Assembly: GCA_033391075.1 (NCBI GenBank)
Contig: JAWPMV010000001.1
Coordinates: 2,418,001 to 2,482,000, forward strand
Length of the DNA stretch: 64,000 nucleotides
Reading direction: 5' to 3'
Origin: Bacteroidia bacterium
GTDB taxonomy: Bacteria; Bacteroidota; Bacteroidia; J057
Position numbers and translations under genes: made by a program. Every line of letters begins with the position of its first letter. Position 1 is the stretch's first letter. Under the pieces are notes generated by a model. That model was not told the origin of the DNA, made no database searches, and worked only from the letters and a program-made list of their open reading frames with translations. Of the stretch, positions 17,894 through 26,792 are shown one piece after another.

Positions 17894-19351
17894 ATGAAAG
17901 CCACATTATTTTCCTGTCTATTCATTGTCTCTCATTTTGCATCTGCCCAAACTTTCACGGAAATCCTATCTGCGCTACCCAATGGGGGAGTTGAAGATGG
18001 GTCTGTGGCTATGGCTGATGTAAACGGAGATACTCATAAGGATGTGCTGATTACAGGACTAAATGGTTCTTCAATTGCTATCGCAAAATTATATATCAAT
18101 GATGGGTCCGGCAATTTTACTGAAAGTGTGGGTACTCCTTTTGAAGGAGTTCATGAAAGTTCGATTGCCTTTGCAGATGTAAATGGAGATACCTATCAGG
18201 ATGTGCTTATTACGGGAGATAAGAATGTAGATGAGTTGATTGCCCAATTATATACCAATGATGGGGCCGGCAATTTTAGCCTGAGTATCAGTACTCCTTT
18301 TGAAGGAGTAGAAGATGGATCAGTAGCCTTTGCTGACGTTAATGGAGATACATATCAGGATGTCCTCATTACTGGCAATAAAGGATTAGAAACTCCTATT
18401 GCAAAATTATACATCAATAATGGAAGTGGAAACTTTACAGAAAGCGTCGGTGCATCTTTTGATGGAGTAGAGGATGCAGCTATTGCCTTTGCGGATGTAA
18501 ATGGCGATATGCATCAGGATGTCCTTATAACTGGAGAAAGCAGTTCAGGCATTCGTATTGCTAAATTGTACACAAATGGAGGAAGCGGAAATTTTATCCT
18601 TAGTGCAACTGCTCCTTTTGAAGGAGTAGAAGATGGTTCAGTAGCTTTTGCTGATGTTAATGGAGATACATATCAGGATGTTCTTATAACCGGAAAAAAT
18701 AATGCAGGAAATCAAATTGCGGAATTATACACGAATAATGGAAGTGGAATTTTTTCTTTAATTACCGGCTCTTCATTAGCAGCAGTAGAGGATGGATCAA
18801 TTGCATTCGGAGATGTGAATGCTGACACTTATCAAGATGTGATTATAAGCGGTGAAAACAATACGGGAGTTAGCATTGCGAAATTATATACAAATGATGG
18901 CTCTGGTAATTTCACAGAAGTTGTAGGCACTTCTTTTGAAGGGGTTCAGGCTAGTGCCATTGCAATGGCAGATGTTGACGGTGATACGCATTTGGATGTT
19001 TTGTTAACAGGAAGCAATATTTCAGGAATACCTATTGCCAAATTATACAGCAATGATGAGAACATTTCCTCTATAAACAAATTGGGCTTTGGGAATTTTT
19101 CCAATTTCCGCCTGTTTCCTAATCCTGCAGTACAAGGCCAGATAAATATTCAAATTTCATCTGCCATAAATGCTGAGGTGGGAATAAGTTTGTTGGATGT
19201 AAATGGGAAGATATTAAAACAGGAACAAACACGATTAACGCCAGGTATGAACCTTATCCTGTTGGATTATGCCTCTTTAGCAAGCGGTTTGTACATGATA
19301 AGGATGGAATACAAGAAGAATATTTCCTCATTTAAAATTATGCTGGACTGA
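17894..19351 (+). CDS. Secreted FG-GAP/VCBS repeat protein with T9SS sorting domain
   Basis: A 485-residue protein with a signal peptide (about residues 1-19, ending FASA). Seven tandem repeats of about 53 residues (roughly residues 30-395) have the pattern VEDGSVAFADVNGDTYQDVL then IAKLYTNDGSGNF; the DxNxDxxxD stretch is a calcium-binding loop, as in FG-GAP/VCBS propellers. The C-terminus (from about residue 403, RLFPNPAVQGQINI) is a type A T9SS sorting domain ending SFKIMLD. It is therefore exported by type IX secretion and anchored or released at the cell surface. Its last 24 bases overlap the convergent gene. Confidence 0.88.
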   Translation: MKATLFSCLFIVSHFASAQTFTEILSALPNGGVEDGSVAMADVNGDTHKDVLITGLNGSSIAIAKLYINDGSGNFTESVGTPFEGVHESSIAFADVNGDTYQDVLITGDKNVDELIAQLYTNDGAGNFSLSISTPFEGVEDGSVAFADVNGDTYQDVLITGNKGLETPIAKLYINNGSGNFTESVGASFDGVEDAAIAFADVNGDMHQDVLITGESSSGIRIAKLYTNGGSGNFILSATAPFEGVEDGSVAFADVNGDTYQDVLITGKNNAGNQIAELYTNNGSGIFSLITGSSLAAVEDGSIAFGDVNADTYQDVIISGENNTGVSIAKLYTNDGSGNFTEVVGTSFEGVQASAIAMADVDGDTHLDVLLTGSNISGIPIAKLYSNDENISSINKLGFGNFSNFRLFPNPAVQGQINIQISSAINAEVGISLLDVNGKILKQEQTRLTPGMNLILLDYASLASGLYMIRMEYKKNISSFKIMLD

Positions 19352-20158
19352 TTTAGGCTTAATACTTTTATTGCCATTCTCTTCCGCATACAATTCTGGC
19401 AATATCTCCGCCAAATTGTGATACTCTTGCGAACAATGATGGAACATACTACTTCCCAATTCTTTGGGCAGTAATTTCCGTTTGACAAAGCCGGAGTTTA
19501 AAATGGAATTGAGAAAATTTTGTGCAAATCCGCTCATACGATACACTTTGTGGCCAATCCAAAACCTGCTCCTCATTTCCACTCCTTCGGCTGTCTTTCT
19601 CACATAATGGCACATTTCCGTTCCCCAGACACCTCTTTGGGGTGAACCTACCCGGGCACAAATAATGGTTTCGCTTTTAGGATCCAGTCTATTCATATCA
19701 AATCCAAATTTAGCCGGAGACATAAAATCGATTAGGATTTTGTCTTTCCCAACACCTACATCTTCTGTCACCAGGTGCGAACTCAGGTGTAAACGCTCCC
19801 GATAGGATTTGGTATCGTCATCATAATGACCCCCAAAATCCGAGTCAATGTCAAAATGCATATCAGGATACCAGATTTGATAGCGCACTCCTTCAGCCGC
19901 ATGCCACCAAAACCACCAGTCAATCATCTCTATGCTCACCAAGGGCATTTGGGTACAAACCGCTACGTAGGTGCTTCCGTCTTCCAGTCGCCTATATCCA
20001 TTTTCCCCTGCCAAATATCCTTCATCCAGCAAGGCATTGACCTTATTTCTGTCAAGCATATGAGCAGCTTGCATTTCCTCTCCCTTTCGCAGGATATCCT
20101 GATGGTCTTTTGACATCGGAGAGTTTTTTCTTCTGAGATATTTGTTAAATCTTTCCAT
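19328..20158 (-). CDS. PhlG-like (DAPG hydrolase family) C-C hydrolase
   Basis: A 276-residue cytoplasmic protein of the 2,4-diacetylphloroglucinol hydrolase family. The signature WWFWWHAAEGVRYQIWYP (residues 81-98) matches the family's WWFGWH...RYKLWHP block. As I recall the PhlG structure, zinc is held by H129, E160, H270 and E274; the same spacing here gives H101, E132, H241 and E245, and Y93 matches its catalytic Tyr121. The metal site therefore appears complete. The substrate is unknown; it is probably an acylated phenol or related 1,3-diketone. An Old Yellow Enzyme gene lies upstream on the same strand. Confidence 0.72.
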   Translation of the reverse strand: MERFNKYLRRKNSPMSKDHQDILRKGEEMQAAHMLDRNKVNALLDEGYLAGENGYRRLEDGSTYVAVCTQMPLVSIEMIDWWFWWHAAEGVRYQIWYPDMHFDIDSDFGGHYDDDTKSYRERLHLSSHLVTEDVGVGKDKILIDFMSPAKFGFDMNRLDPKSETIICARVGSPQRGVWGTEMCHYVRKTAEGVEMRSRFWIGHKVYRMSGFAQNFLNSILNSGFVKRKLLPKELGSSMFHHCSQEYHNLAEILPELYAEENGNKSIKPKSVQHNFK

Positions 20159-20357
20159 GAAGCTTGTGGAAGCAGCTTTAAATTGGACTTTTTCTCTTAA
20201 GCTAATATGTAGCTATTTGGTCAGTTGTTTCTCTTTTCCAGCTATAAGCCCTACGAGTCATTAGGACGATTGGCCGCTGTATGCTTAACAGCTTTTTAAC
20301 TTTGCAATATCCCGCTTGCCTGCTACTTTTAGCAAGGCCCTTTCCTTTATATTTCTA

Positions 20358-21578
20358 TCAGGCAAATCTCCTTTGTAAGGATTTCTTTAACTCATGGGTT
20401 AGAAAGAACATTGAACTTTGCATCGGCTTAATTTTCTTATCCAAAGCTTTGCCCTTTGCCAGCCGAATCAATTGTCGAGCATAGTATCCTCCCTCAGCCG
20501 AATCATCAATCGACTTTATTCCGGTTCTTACAAGCAGATTCTCTAACATCTCTATTTTTCCTGCCAGGAAATCGGATATCTCATTTGTATTGGTAATGAA
20601 AGGACGCGCCATACCTACAAGGTCCAATTCCTTGCTTTCGAGTACCTGATTACAGAAACTAAAGGATCTGAAACCACCAGTAATCAAGAGCGGGATATTG
20701 CTGATCTCACGGACTTTTTTTGAAAACTCCAGAAAATAGGCTTCCCGTTTTCGGGTACTTTCTTTTACTTCCTCTCCCAATCCAAAGAATACCAATTTCT
20801 CATAGGTTCCTCCTGAGATTTCGAGCAAATCAATTTTGCTATCCAGCATTTTAATTACCTGTAGAGATTCTTCTTCAGTAAACCCTCCCCTTTGGAAATC
20901 GGAGGAATTTAGTTTAACCGAAATGGGATAGTCTGCTCCTAATTCCTTTCGACATTCTTCTATGATAGTCATGAGCAATCTACTACGATTCTCTATGCTA
21001 CCGCCCCATGCATCTGTACGTTGATTGGTTTTGGGCGAAAGGAATTGACTCAATAAATACCCATGAGCCGAATGAAGCTGAATTCCTGTAAAACCGGCTT
21101 CTTTACAAATCCTGGCTGTTTTTACAAACTTTTGAATGAGTGCCTGAATATAGCTTTCCGTCATGGCTCTCGGTTTCCCAAATAGCCCCATCTTATGTAG
21201 CTGTACGGCGGAGGGAGCTTGTGGATGAGAACTTAGAAATCTGCTTGTTTGTCTTCCTGCATGGGAAATTTGAACCCAGGCCTCCGTATCATTTGCTTTG
21301 GCTGCTTCTGCCCAGGATTTCATTTTAGGAAGGATACTTTCCTCTCCTGCATACACATTTCCAGCAGATTCTCTGTGAATATCATCTACCATCACATTGC
21401 CCGTGATGAGCAAAGATGCTCCTGTTTCAGCCCATATTTTATATAAGTGATTATGTTCCTGCGTGGGGGCTAAATCTGTATCACTGAGCCTTTCAGTCAT
21501 TGCAGATTTCACCAGGCGATTTTTCAGGACCACTCCACAGGGGAGCTCGAAACTCGTAGTAAGGTAGTTTTTATTCAT
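20358..21578 (-). CDS. Old Yellow Enzyme family NADH:flavin oxidoreductase
   Basis: FMN-dependent ene-reductase of about 406 residues. Conserved blocks are QISHAGRQT, the active-site and FMN stretch LHSAHGYLLSQFLSP followed by NQRTDAWGGSIENR, SVKLN, and the C-terminal phosphate-binding blocks LLITGGF and LVGMARPFI. I chose ATG 21578 (MNKNYLTTSF) rather than an upstream in-frame TTG. No FeS or second flavin domain is present, so it is the short, single-domain type. It is on the same strand as the PhlG-like gene, 199 bases upstream of it, and both may act on phenolic or enone compounds. Confidence 0.85.
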   Translation of the reverse strand: MNKNYLTTSFELPCGVVLKNRLVKSAMTERLSDTDLAPTQEHNHLYKIWAETGASLLITGNVMVDDIHRESAGNVYAGEESILPKMKSWAEAAKANDTEAWVQISHAGRQTSRFLSSHPQAPSAVQLHKMGLFGKPRAMTESYIQALIQKFVKTARICKEAGFTGIQLHSAHGYLLSQFLSPKTNQRTDAWGGSIENRSRLLMTIIEECRKELGADYPISVKLNSSDFQRGGFTEEESLQVIKMLDSKIDLLEISGGTYEKLVFFGLGEEVKESTRKREAYFLEFSKKVREISNIPLLITGGFRSFSFCNQVLESKELDLVGMARPFITNTNEISDFLAGKIEMLENLLVRTGIKSIDDSAEGGYYARQLIRLAKGKALDKKIKPMQSSMFFLTHELKKSLQRRFA

Positions 21579-21673
21579 AGTGCCGTATTCCAATAGAATA
21601 TGAAGAAACAGAAAAATCAGGAATAGCTATGCATTTCTGATTTTTTTCTTCGAAAAAATGGAATAGATGCTTC

Positions 21674-22636
21674 CTATTTGCCTTTTCCCAGGGCAAAGCG
21701 AAGCGTAGCACTGAGAGATAAACCGCCAAAATCCAGGGAGGCAGCTTCTTGTTTTTCACTATCCCATAAAATGCCTTCTTCCCCTTCTGTAAAGCTGGGA
21801 TAAGCTAAGGGAGATCCAGGATTCTCAACAGAAAAACCGGGATATCGTTCGTCCTGGGTCGTGACCCTTGTTCTGATTTCTGAAAGGACCGATTGCTGCC
21901 AGTTAAGTTCCAGGCCTATGAAAGAATTGGGCATACCCTTGAGCTGATGAAAATAGGAGAGACGTGCCCCATAATATTCCCCACTTCCGGATAGATTGAT
22001 TTGGGTAGTTCTTAGTGGAGCCATAAATCGCATGATAACCCTCACTTCTTTAAATATTTCTGTGTCTTCGTTAATTCGATTGAATTTGTATTTGGAATTG
22101 ACCAGTAGAAACCTTCCTGCCCTTGCCTGAAGACTGATAAAATGATTGTGCCGAGGATGAGTAGGTAGCAGGAGCCTTGCCTGTAATCCATAGACAAGAG
22201 GTACGAATTTCAACAGATATTTTGACTCAAAAATAACGTCATAATAAGTTGAGGGAACATAGGTTCCTGTTGGTGCTTGTGCCTGGTCCCATTCGTTTTT
22301 CTTCTTATCCTTCATCTTGTAAACTTCTCTTGATAAAAAAGGACCTATCGAAAAGTACTTGCTGGGTGAATAATTTAGCTCAAGCGAGAGGGGGCTGCTG
22401 AACCTGTCTTCTTTATACTCAATGGCATCTTCTGGAGTAAATGCTTCCCAATTTTCTTTTAAAGCCGGATGATCAATGGTATTTCTGACGTTTAGAGAAT
22501 AGGTGAATTCCAGCTTCCAGGCTTTTCTTTTCTCTTCTTTTTCGGTGGAAAGGATGGCGGACTCTGTATCCTGAGATAAGAGAGGATTAACGCTCAGAAT
22601 TCCTACACCTATCAATAGGCAAGTAAAAATTTTCAT
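21674..22636 (-). CDS. Probable outer membrane beta-barrel protein
   Basis: A 320-residue protein with a signal peptide (about residues 1-21, ending NPLLSQ). It is rich in aromatic, alternating strands (for example YFSIGPFLSREVYKM and GARLSYFHQL) and ends LSATLRFALGKGK. This pattern suits a small outer membrane barrel. I do not recognise a specific family. It is transcribed in the same direction as the Old Yellow Enzyme gene, 95 bases before it. Confidence 0.6.
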   Translation of the reverse strand: MKIFTCLLIGVGILSVNPLLSQDTESAILSTEKEEKRKAWKLEFTYSLNVRNTIDHPALKENWEAFTPEDAIEYKEDRFSSPLSLELNYSPSKYFSIGPFLSREVYKMKDKKKNEWDQAQAPTGTYVPSTYYDVIFESKYLLKFVPLVYGLQARLLLPTHPRHNHFISLQARAGRFLLVNSKYKFNRINEDTEIFKEVRVIMRFMAPLRTTQINLSGSGEYYGARLSYFHQLKGMPNSFIGLELNWQQSVLSEIRTRVTTQDERYPGFSVENPGSPLAYPSFTEGEEGILWDSEKQEAASLDFGGLSLSATLRFALGKGK

Positions 22637-22736
22637 GGTAAGATGATAGTTTGACCCGGAACTCTGGGCTAGGTTAATTGTTTAATCACCAATAAGATAC
22701 ATTTTGATAAAGTAAATTCAAAAGCTCTGGATGGGA

Positions 22737-22765
22737 AGGTAAATTGATCAGGCATTTACCTGATC
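22737..22765. promoter_or_regulatory. Two overlapping inverted repeats upstream of a small secreted protein gene
   Basis: AGGTAAA (22737-22743) pairs with TTTACCT (22755-22761), and GATCAGG (22746-22752) pairs with CCTGATC (22759-22765). The two perfect 7-bp stems are mutually exclusive because their right arms overlap. They lie 40 bases before the downstream ATG and could be an operator or an RNA switch; nothing more can be shown. Confidence 0.3.
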
Positions 22766-22804
22766 TTTCTTATGTTAAGGTTCAACACACAACAATAAAT
22801 AAGA

Positions 22805-23284
22805 ATGATGAAAAAGTTAAGTGTATTAATTGCCATTTTATTCAGCTTTCATTTTGGTTCAGCACAAAGCGGAACGGAATTCAAAGTCATAACCGTAGTC
22901 GAATCCATAGTTCCCGGAGGATTGGGACGATCTCGATTGATTGAGAATAATACCGAATTGAATATCGACGATTTTACCACGGAAAGAACCGATGGAAAAA
23001 ATAGTTCTATGGGAAAGGTGAAGCGTAAGGATGCGAAGATTGATGCTTTCAATGAATCCAAGCTCCTAAACTTCTACAGCCTGGTCGGAATCAATTTCCA
23101 GAACATTGCCTCCAACGATGCCTTGATTACTTCCAAATTGAATCAAATGGCCGAAGAAGGCTGGGAATTGGCTTTTGTGGTAAGTGGTGTGGAAAGTGAT
23201 GCCGGGACTCGAGAAGGAGATAAAGGACAGAGTGATGGTAAAGGTATTTTTATTACCCGATTTATTTTCAAAAGAAGCAGATAA
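22805..23284 (+). CDS. Small secreted protein of unknown function
   Basis: A 159-residue protein with a signal peptide (about residues 1-20, ending HFGSAQ). A C-terminal part has the LNQMAEEGWELAFVV pattern seen in DUF4177-like proteins, and there is a charged middle section. Two adjacent ATG codons open the gene (22805 and 22808). No catalytic motif is visible. It converges on the TetR gene across a shared terminator. Confidence 0.6.
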   Translation: MMKKLSVLIAILFSFHFGSAQSGTEFKVITVVESIVPGGLGRSRLIENNTELNIDDFTTERTDGKNSSMGKVKRKDAKIDAFNESKLLNFYSLVGINFQNIASNDALITSKLNQMAEEGWELAFVVSGVESDAGTREGDKGQSDGKGIFITRFIFKRSR

Positions 23285-23303
23285 GACAGTTCGGAAATTC
23301 TTA

Positions 23304-23341
23304 AAAAGGGGAGAGGGAGTATGCGCTTTATCTCCCCTTTT
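23304..23341. terminator. Bidirectional intrinsic terminator
   Basis: AAAAGGGGAGA (23304-23314) pairs perfectly with TCTCCCCTTTT (23331-23341). The flanking A and T tracts give a terminator in both directions between the small secreted protein gene and the convergent TetR gene, whose stop codon lies in the right arm. Confidence 0.75.
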
Positions 23342-23984
23342 ATATTTCCAACATTGCTCGAATGAAGCTCTCTGTTTTTTTCTCCATATTCAGCTTTTGA
23401 GGAGAAAATACATAGCCTAAATTAGGAGAGATATCCGAAATCCCTTTCAGGTATGCCCAGATGTTGATCATGTGCTCTTCAGCAGAATATTTCCTATTGA
23501 TATTACCCTCATCCAGGCCTCTTTGGATTTCTTTTGTTAGGAGCTTAAATGGCAATAAAGACAGCTCTTTGACTCCTTCAAAATTTGGACTGTCTTTGAT
23601 ATGAGTTTGTACTTCCGTCTGTAAAGGACTCTCATGAGCATTTCTGATAATTCCATAGAAATCATGAATGGTCTCATAATGTTTGGGAAACTCTTTAGAA
23701 AATCGAATGTAACCCCGGCTATGAATTAGGACCTGTTCAAATCCACTTGCTCCTTCTTTCTTAAGTTTCCCAAAATAGCCCAGAAATTTTTTAAAGGCCT
23801 TTTCAATAACTGCGAGATACAGATTCTCCTTGGATTCAAAATATGAATACAAAGTGGTCCGGCTGCATTCCGCCTTTTTGCAAATATCAGAAATGGTGGT
23901 ATGAGCATATCCCTTATTGAAGAATACTTCCTGTGCATGTTGGATGAATTGATCTGCCCTTCCTTCCTTTATCACGGCTTTCAT
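23340..23984 (-). CDS. TetR/AcrR family transcriptional regulator
   Basis: A 214-residue protein with an N-terminal helix-turn-helix (about residues 10-55: FFNKGYAHTTISDICKKAEC then RTTLYSYFESKENL), typical of TetR repressors, and a helical ligand-binding C-terminal domain without a recognisable specificity signature. It is divergent from the thiolase gene; a perfect 15-base palindrome at 24047-24061 in the 95-base spacer is the obvious operator. It probably represses the thiolase-carotenoid oxygenase cluster until an acyl-CoA or lipid-like ligand binds. Confidence 0.88.
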   Translation of the reverse strand: MKAVIKEGRADQFIQHAQEVFFNKGYAHTTISDICKKAECSRTTLYSYFESKENLYLAVIEKAFKKFLGYFGKLKKEGASGFEQVLIHSRGYIRFSKEFPKHYETIHDFYGIIRNAHESPLQTEVQTHIKDSPNFEGVKELSLLPFKLLTKEIQRGLDEGNINRKYSAEEHMINIWAYLKGISDISPNLGYVFSPQKLNMEKKTESFIRAMLEI

Positions 23985-24019
23985 AGACTCAAATTAGGAA
24001 TAAAATTGACCTTGGCTCT

Positions 24020-24027
24020 CAAATTTA
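24020..24027 (-). promoter_or_regulatory. -7 promoter element of the TetR gene
   Basis: Read on the minus strand, TAAATTTG (24027-24020) matches TAnnTTTG. The TetR palindrome begins 20 bases further upstream, over the -33 region, which suits autoregulation. Confidence 0.4.
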
Positions 24028-24046
24028 TGTATATTGTTTTAAAATA

Positions 24047-24061
24047 TGAACACTGTGTTCA
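24047..24061. promoter_or_regulatory. Probable TetR operator palindrome
   Basis: TGAACACTGTGTTCA is a perfect 15-base palindrome with a central T. It lies in the spacer between the divergent tetR and thiolase genes, 18 bases before the thiolase ATG and over the -33 region of the tetR promoter. It is the only strong dyad in the spacer. Confidence 0.65.
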
Positions 24062-24079
24062 ATTTTTAATTTCTGTTAG

Positions 24080-25312
24080 ATGAAACATACCCGCGTTTAC
24101 ATCCTCGGAGGTGCACAAACCAATTTCGCCCAAAACTACGGTCGAGCGGAAAAAAGCATCGGAGAATTGATGGCTGATAGTTTTGAAAAAGCTTTGGTCG
24201 AAAGTCAAATTGAAATTGCCGATATAGATAGCCTTCATGTAGGAAATTTTGTAGGTGAACTCTTTTGTGGGCAAGGTCAATTGGGAGGAGTCATGATTCA
24301 GCATTTTCCACAGCTTGCAGGCATTCCCTCTGCCAGACATGAAGCGGCTTGTGCTTCGGGAAGTATGGCAGCCTTTGCCGGAATGCGAGAAATCGAAGCC
24401 GGTCATTATGATTTGGTAGCAGTTTCTGGCGTTGAAATGATGCGCAATGTAAATGGAAAATTAGCTGCACAACATTTGGGTGCTGCAGCATGGATAGGAC
24501 ATGAAGCAGAGGAAGCTGTCTATCCCTGGGTGTATCTATTCTCAGAAATCAAGGAATTTTACCAGGAGAGATTTGGAGTGGATGATAAACATTTGGCAGA
24601 GATCGCTCGAATCAATTATGCCAATGCTCGTCGAAATCCTAATGCGCAGACCCGAAATTGGGAAATGACGGATGAGGATTTCGGGACAAATGAAGAACGG
24701 AATCCCATAATCGAAGGAAGTCTGAGAAAGTCGGACTGTGGCCGGGTAACAGATGGAAGTGCTACCATTTTTTTAGCCTCAGAATCCTATGCCAGAGAGT
24801 ATGCAAAGAAGAGGAAACTGGACCTGGATCAAATCCCTTATATCAAAGGTTGGGGCCATCGGACAGCTCCTATCCAATTGGCCTATAAACTGGAACAGGC
24901 AAAGGAAGGTGCATATCCATTTCCTCATCTTCAAGGAGCGATTTCAGACGCTATGGGTCGGGCTCAAATAGAAGACCTTAGTGCCCTGGATGGAATAGAA
25001 ACCCACGATTGCTTTACCATTTCTGAGTATGCAGCCCTTGAGCATTTTGGATTGGCCAAAGCGGGAGAAGGATGGAAGCTAATTGAAGAAGGTGAGATTG
25101 CCTTTGACGGGAAATTACCGGTAAATGCCAGTGGTGGCTTGATAGGCATGGGACATCCGGTAGGAGCCACAGGTGTTCGTATGTTATTGGATGGGTACAA
25201 ACAAGTCGCCGGCAAAGCTGGAGATTATCAAATACAAAACGCAAAAAATATAGGCCTACTCAATATTGGAGGCAGTTTCACTACAGTCGCCAGTTTCGTA
25301 GTGGGTAAATAA
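24080..25312 (+). CDS. Thiolase (SCP2/lipid-transfer-type acyl-CoA thiolase)
   Basis: A 410-residue thiolase-fold enzyme. The nucleophile is C91 in EAACASGSM, and the two histidine blocks are ETHDCFTISEY and GLIGMGHPVGATG. The usual second cysteine (CxG near the C-terminus) is missing; the segment reads GLLNIGGSFTT, as in SCP-x-like thiolases rather than classical acetyl-CoA acetyltransferases. It probably cleaves or forms a beta-ketoacyl-CoA of a branched or cyclic substrate. First gene of the TetR-controlled cluster, 14 bases before the carotenoid oxygenase gene. Confidence 0.82.
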   Translation: MKHTRVYILGGAQTNFAQNYGRAEKSIGELMADSFEKALVESQIEIADIDSLHVGNFVGELFCGQGQLGGVMIQHFPQLAGIPSARHEAACASGSMAAFAGMREIEAGHYDLVAVSGVEMMRNVNGKLAAQHLGAAAWIGHEAEEAVYPWVYLFSEIKEFYQERFGVDDKHLAEIARINYANARRNPNAQTRNWEMTDEDFGTNEERNPIIEGSLRKSDCGRVTDGSATIFLASESYAREYAKKRKLDLDQIPYIKGWGHRTAPIQLAYKLEQAKEGAYPFPHLQGAISDAMGRAQIEDLSALDGIETHDCFTISEYAALEHFGLAKAGEGWKLIEEGEIAFDGKLPVNASGGLIGMGHPVGATGVRMLLDGYKQVAGKAGDYQIQNAKNIGLLNIGGSFTTVASFVVGK

Positions 25313-25326
25313 TAATATATATCAGG

Positions 25327-26781
25327 ATGAAAAACGATATCATGAACTATGCCCTCGAGGCAGCAAATCCATATCTCTTGGGGCCCTATGCTCCGGTTTT
25401 CGATGAAATTGTTGCTTCGGATTTGAAGGTGATTGGAGAAATTCCCAAAGATATCAATGGGGTATATGTTCGAAATGGTCCTAATCCGAAATTTGAACCT
25501 AAAGGTCATTATCACTGGTTTGATGGAGATGCCATGCTACACGCCCTTCAATTGGAAAATGGGAAGGCCACTTATCGAAACCGATGGATCCGTACGAATA
25601 ATTTTATGGAAGAAGAAGCTGCCGGTCAATCACTCTGGCAGGGCTTGATGGGAAAGCTGGCAGCAAATATGAATCGACCCTGGAATAGGGGAGTACCCTT
25701 AAAAGACACGGCCAATACAGCGGTAGCATTTCATGACGGCAAGCTACTGGCAGGTTGGTATATGTGTGGAGACCTTTATGAAATAGATCCCATTAGCCTG
25801 GAAACAAAGGGAGTACAGACTTACAACAATACCCTTTCTTCCAAAGCCATGGCACATGTCAAAGTAGATGAGCAAAAGAATGAAATGATGTTCTTTGATT
25901 ATGAACTCACAGGTTCTTATTTGGCCTATGGCGTAATCAATGGAACAGGAGAAGTCAAGCACTTTGCCAAGGTCCCAACTCCGGGCCCTCGCATTCCCCA
26001 TGATATGGGAATTACCGAGAATTATTCCATCCTCATGGACCTTCCCCTGATTTACGATTTGAATGTGATGGCGAGGTCGGGGAAAGCAGTTCCAGTGTTC
26101 AGAAAAGACATGCCGAGCCGTTTTGGAATCATTCCTCGCTTTGGCACTGCGGATGAAGTGAAATGGTTTGAAGCCAAGCCTTGTTACATTTACCATACCA
26201 TCAATTGCTGGGAAGAAGGAGATGAGATTGTGATGGATTGCTGTGTAAATGATAATCCCACTCCTCAACAGGAATTGCCCAAAGGAGCTTCGCCTGCAGA
26301 AAAACTAAATTCCTATTTGAGGTTGCGAGCTTATTTGCATCGTTACCGCTTTAATCTAAAAACGGGAGAGACCAAAGAATACCGACTCGACGATCAGACG
26401 ACGGAGTTTCCCCTGATGAATAGCCAATACCTGGGACGCAAATCAAAATTTGCTTATAACCAGCGATTCGAACTTTCAAAGACCCTTCGTTTCGATGGAA
26501 TTGTGAAGTACAATACAGAAGATAATAGTTCTCAAACCTATGAATATGGGGAGTACACATATGGAAGTGAATCCCCTTTCATTCCAAAAGAACATGCCCA
26601 ATCCGAAGATGATGGATATGTGATCAGCTTTATTACAGATGCCCGTGAGGAAAAGTCTGAGGTGATCATTCTGGACGCTCAAAATATCGAACAAGAGCCA
26701 TTAGCCAGGATTTTACTTCCTCAGAGAGTGCCTTTAGGCTTCCATGCTTGCTGGGTAAATGGAGATCGGATGTTTCGCTAA
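25327..26781 (+). CDS. Carotenoid oxygenase (RPE65/CCD family)
   Basis: Non-haem iron dioxygenase of 484 residues that cleaves conjugated double bonds in carotenoids, apocarotenoids or stilbenes. The four iron-ligand histidines are in place: H177 (MAHVKVD), H225 (IPHDMGIT), H290 (IYHTINCWEE) and H473 (LGFHACW). The N-terminal GVYVRNGPNPKF and HYHWFDGDAMLH blocks are typical. The substrate is not determined by the sequence. Between two thiolase genes and under the TetR promoter, it may open an isoprenoid whose fragments then enter beta-oxidation-like steps. Confidence 0.9.
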   Translation: MKNDIMNYALEAANPYLLGPYAPVFDEIVASDLKVIGEIPKDINGVYVRNGPNPKFEPKGHYHWFDGDAMLHALQLENGKATYRNRWIRTNNFMEEEAAGQSLWQGLMGKLAANMNRPWNRGVPLKDTANTAVAFHDGKLLAGWYMCGDLYEIDPISLETKGVQTYNNTLSSKAMAHVKVDEQKNEMMFFDYELTGSYLAYGVINGTGEVKHFAKVPTPGPRIPHDMGITENYSILMDLPLIYDLNVMARSGKAVPVFRKDMPSRFGIIPRFGTADEVKWFEAKPCYIYHTINCWEEGDEIVMDCCVNDNPTPQQELPKGASPAEKLNSYLRLRAYLHRYRFNLKTGETKEYRLDDQTTEFPLMNSQYLGRKSKFAYNQRFELSKTLRFDGIVKYNTEDNSSQTYEYGEYTYGSESPFIPKEHAQSEDDGYVISFITDAREEKSEVIILDAQNIEQEPLARILLPQRVPLGFHACWVNGDRMFR

Positions 26782-26792
26782 ACTGCTATTCG

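Noticed and set aside
17983-19060. Regular 159-base DNA repeats suggestive of a CRISPR or satellite array
   Set aside because: The repeats are in frame, encode calcium-binding FG-GAP motifs and have no unique spacers, so they are protein repeats.
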